Positions 62,058 to 64,000 of a DNA stretch of 64,000 nt are shown here, in pieces (position 1 is the first letter of the stretch; the number at the start of each line of letters is the position of its first letter). Both the position numbers and the translations under genes were made by a program. This stretch comes from Caldithrix abyssi DSM 13497 (GTDB lineage: Bacteria; Calditrichota; Calditrichia; Calditrichales; Calditrichaceae), in NCBI RefSeq assembly GCF_001886815.1, contig NZ_CP018099.1:2044501-2108500 (forward strand), given 5' to 3'. The notes under the pieces were generated by a model. It saw nothing but the letters and a program-made list of their open reading frames with translations, did no database searches and was not told the DNA's origin.

Positions 62058-63500
62058 TTAACGCTTCCAGAAAATGGGCACAAACAAAACAAGCACCGTG
62101 TAAATTTCCAGCCGCCCGGCAAGCATTAAAAAGGAAAGAAACCATTTACCGATCAACGGCAGATGGGCGTAATTTTCCGTGGGGCCCACCGAGCCGAATC
62201 CCGGACCGATATTATTGATGGTTGCCGCCACACTCCCAATACAGGTTTCCCAGTTTAATCCCAGCCCGCTCATGAACAAAACGCCAATAATCGAAAGCAG
62301 AATGTAGAGCAGAGTAAAACCGGCGATGTTGGTTACGATTTCTTGCGGCACGCTACGCTTGCCCACGCGAACCACAAAAACGGCATTGGGATGCAGCAAT
62401 TGTTTGACCTGATTGATGGCAAACTTGAATAAAATGATGGAGCGAATGATTTTCATGCCGCCGCCGGTCGAGCCGGCGCATCCGCCAAAATACATTAAAA
62501 TGATCAAAACAACTTTTGACAAAATTGGCCATTGCTCGTAATCTGATGTACCGTAACCAGTTGTGGTAATGATCGAAACCACCTGAAACAGCACATGGCG
62601 AAAAGAAAATTGTTCATAGCCCAATATGGAAAGAATATCAATGGCGATAAAGACGGTGGCCGCCAGAATAATGGCCATAAATGTGAGTGTTTCCGGATCT
62701 TTAAAATAGCTGAAAAACTTTCCTTTAAATGCCCGGTAATGTAAAGAAAAATTAGTTCCGGCAATAATCATGAACACAATGATGATGTAGTCGATCAAGC
62801 CGCTGTTAAAGGCGCCAACGCTGGCATTCTTTGTGGAAAATCCTCCCGTGGCCATGGTGCCAAAGGTGTGACACCAGGCGTCGAACCAGTTCATGCCGGC
62901 CAGTTTCAAGGCAACAGCCTCAATAACGCTGATAGCCACATAAACCACCCACAAAAGCTCGGCGGTGTGCTTAATGCGCGGCGTTAAACGATCTGGCGTG
63001 GGGCCGGGAACCTCGGCTTTAAAAAGCTGCATGCCGCCAATGCCCAGTAAAGGTAATATTGCCAGCGAAAGGAGAATAATGCCCATTCCCCCCAGCCAGT
63101 GCGTTAATGAGCGCCAGAAAAGCAAGCCTTCAGGCAGGGCTTCGATATCGGTTAAAATGGAGGCGCCGGTGGTGGTAAAGCCGGACATGGTTTCAAAAAA
63201 GGCGTCGGTATAGGATGGAATGAAGCCGCTAAAATAGAAGGGCAGGGCGCCAAACAGGGCGTAAAGCGTCCAGCCCAGGGTAACGATCAAAAAGCCGTCT
63301 TTAATATCCAGTGTAACCTCGCCGCGCGTCAGCAAAAAGAGGGGCAAGGCCACTATCAAAAGCACGCCCATGGTTTGCAAAAACGCTATTTCGTCGGGCT
63401 CGGCAAAATTGAACGAGATCAACAGGGGAATGATCAGCACAACGATCATAAAGAGGAGCAGCGCGCTCAGAACATGGAAAATACTGCGATAATGAATCAT
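62058..63500 (-). CDS. trkH: Trk-type potassium uptake membrane subunit
   Basis: A 480-residue K+ channel subunit with four P-loop repeats. Selectivity-type segments are TMSGFTTTGAS, FGTMATGGFSTKNAS, VVSIITTTGYGTSDYEQW and ATINNIGPGFGSVGP. It imports K+ at the inner membrane with TrkA as the nucleotide-binding partner, encoded 7 bp upstream. GCAGSTGGGMKIIR is the conserved membrane loop. The small IS-related element ends only 39 bp past its stop. The C-terminus (FVPIFWKR) is normal. Confidence 0.95.
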   Translation of the reverse strand: MIHYRSIFHVLSALLLFMIVVLIIPLLISFNFAEPDEIAFLQTMGVLLIVALPLFLLTRGEVTLDIKDGFLIVTLGWTLYALFGALPFYFSGFIPSYTDAFFETMSGFTTTGASILTDIEALPEGLLFWRSLTHWLGGMGIILLSLAILPLLGIGGMQLFKAEVPGPTPDRLTPRIKHTAELLWVVYVAISVIEAVALKLAGMNWFDAWCHTFGTMATGGFSTKNASVGAFNSGLIDYIIIVFMIIAGTNFSLHYRAFKGKFFSYFKDPETLTFMAIILAATVFIAIDILSILGYEQFSFRHVLFQVVSIITTTGYGTSDYEQWPILSKVVLIILMYFGGCAGSTGGGMKIIRSIILFKFAINQVKQLLHPNAVFVVRVGKRSVPQEIVTNIAGFTLLYILLSIIGVLFMSGLGLNWETCIGSVAATINNIGPGFGSVGPTENYAHLPLIGKWFLSFLMLAGRLEIYTVLVLFVPIFWKR

Positions 63501-63507
63501 GGCGTTA

Positions 63508-64000
63508 CTAACTGAAAAGTTTTTCTACTTTTTTAACAGCCCCGGGGAGAGCAAACACCACCACCTTATCCCCGGCCACAATCTGCGTGTTTCCGGTGGG
63601 GATGATGATCTGATCCCCGCGAATAACGCCGCCCAACAGGGCATTTTGCGGAAAAGCGATTTTTAATATGGGCTTTTTCGTGATCTTTGAGCCGGGTTGG
63701 GCAATCAATTCAATGATCTCAGCCTCCACACCGGGGATGGAGGCAATACTGACGATTTCGCCCTGGCGGATGAATTTTAATATGCCGCTGACCACCAACG
63801 ATTGTTTGGACACAAAAGCGTCGATGCCAATGGTCGGAATGATGGGCGCATAATCCGGTTTATTAATTAAAGAAATGATACGCGGCACACGCAGGTGTTT
63901 GGCCATCAGGCAGGTGATAATGTTGGTTTCGTCGTCGCCGGTCACGGCAATAAAAGCGTCCATATCAATAATGCCTTCCAGCGCCAGCAGGTTAATATCA
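63508..64000 (-). CDS. trkA: Trk potassium uptake regulatory subunit, 3' part only
   Basis: The frame stays open to the right edge of the window, so this is the C-terminal part (about 163 residues). It shows the end of a TrkA_N (RCK) Rossmann domain, EGIIDMDAFIAVTGDDETNIITCLMAKHL, and a TrkA_C domain (about the last 80 residues, PGSKITKKPILKIAFPQNALLGGVIRGDQIIIPTG). It gates TrkH in response to NAD(H) or ATP. An internal ATG at 63963 is not the start. It is co-transcribed with trkH. Confidence 0.93.
   Translation of the reverse strand, partial: DINLLALEGIIDMDAFIAVTGDDETNIITCLMAKHLRVPRIISLINKPDYAPIIPTIGIDAFVSKQSLVVSGILKFIRQGEIVSIASIPGVEAEIIELIAQPGSKITKKPILKIAFPQNALLGGVIRGDQIIIPTGNTQIVAGDKVVVFALPGAVKKVEKLFS

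Overview
The window is about 64 kb of a moderate-GC, Gram-negative-type chromosome. Two exported proteins end in the NYPNPFNP-type C-terminal sorting domain of type IX secretion substrates. Arginine genes are of the Bacteroidetes type (GNAT acylglutamate synthase next to argG), one-component two-regulator propeller sensors are present, and surface lipoproteins abound. This fits the Bacteroidetes/Ignavibacteria/Calditrichaeota side of the tree. A Caldithrix-like bacterium is my best guess, but no rRNA gene is present to prove it. I see no tRNA, rRNA or CRISPR array.

Layout. 1-1976: the 3' part of a cell-wall amidase followed by three small membrane or coiled-coil proteins, resembling a lysis cassette. 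2040-4070 (minus): a DUF1848 protein and hisC. 4253-8979: a phosphate-uptake module, pstS-pstC-pstA-pstB-phoU, behind an 11-bp-periodic Pho-box-like promoter. 9393-23282: a glutamate-family amino acid island: acylglutamate synthase, argG, argC, argB, argE-like and argH for arginine, gltB-gltD for glutamate, and proC for proline. The arginine genes are preceded by an unannotated 25-residue leader peptide with six arginines (9446-9523). 23453-26400: an RRM protein, then an AAA/DUF4143 ATPase bracketed by two arrays of a ~100-bp hairpin repeat. 26419-29415 (minus): an NtrC-type regulator and its histidine kinase. 29659-36084: a DPP-IV-like peptidase, a D-threonine-aldolase/D-serine-dehydratase-like enzyme, carbon-starvation transporter cstA, a small helical protein and an ArsA-like ATPase. 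36170-40495: a giant hybrid sensor kinase. 41065-42081 (minus): rnhA and a UPF0316 membrane protein. 42446-46990: two type IX cargo proteins (a subtilase and an FG-GAP/ASPIC protein).

47189-49196 is an intact IS1182-type element. 50072-59212 is the most distinctive accessory region. Nine co-directional genes, all predicted to be exported, encode LpoB-like, COG3014-like and several LPP20-like lipoproteins, a DUF2135 protein, a transglutaminase-like protein and a FecR-domain protein. The last two carry the same 11-residue aromatic repeat. 59493-62018 is a nested insertion. An IS4/Tn5-like element, whose transposase carries a DruA/DUF4338-like N-terminal domain, sits with a perfect 10-bp target duplication in the centre of a palindrome. 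That palindrome lies inside a small element with IS1182-like ends. The right edge (62058-64000, minus) holds trkH and part of trkA for potassium uptake.

Intergenic regions are rich in dispersed repeats, some shared between distant sites of the window. All functions are read from sequence motifs and family knowledge. No database search was run.
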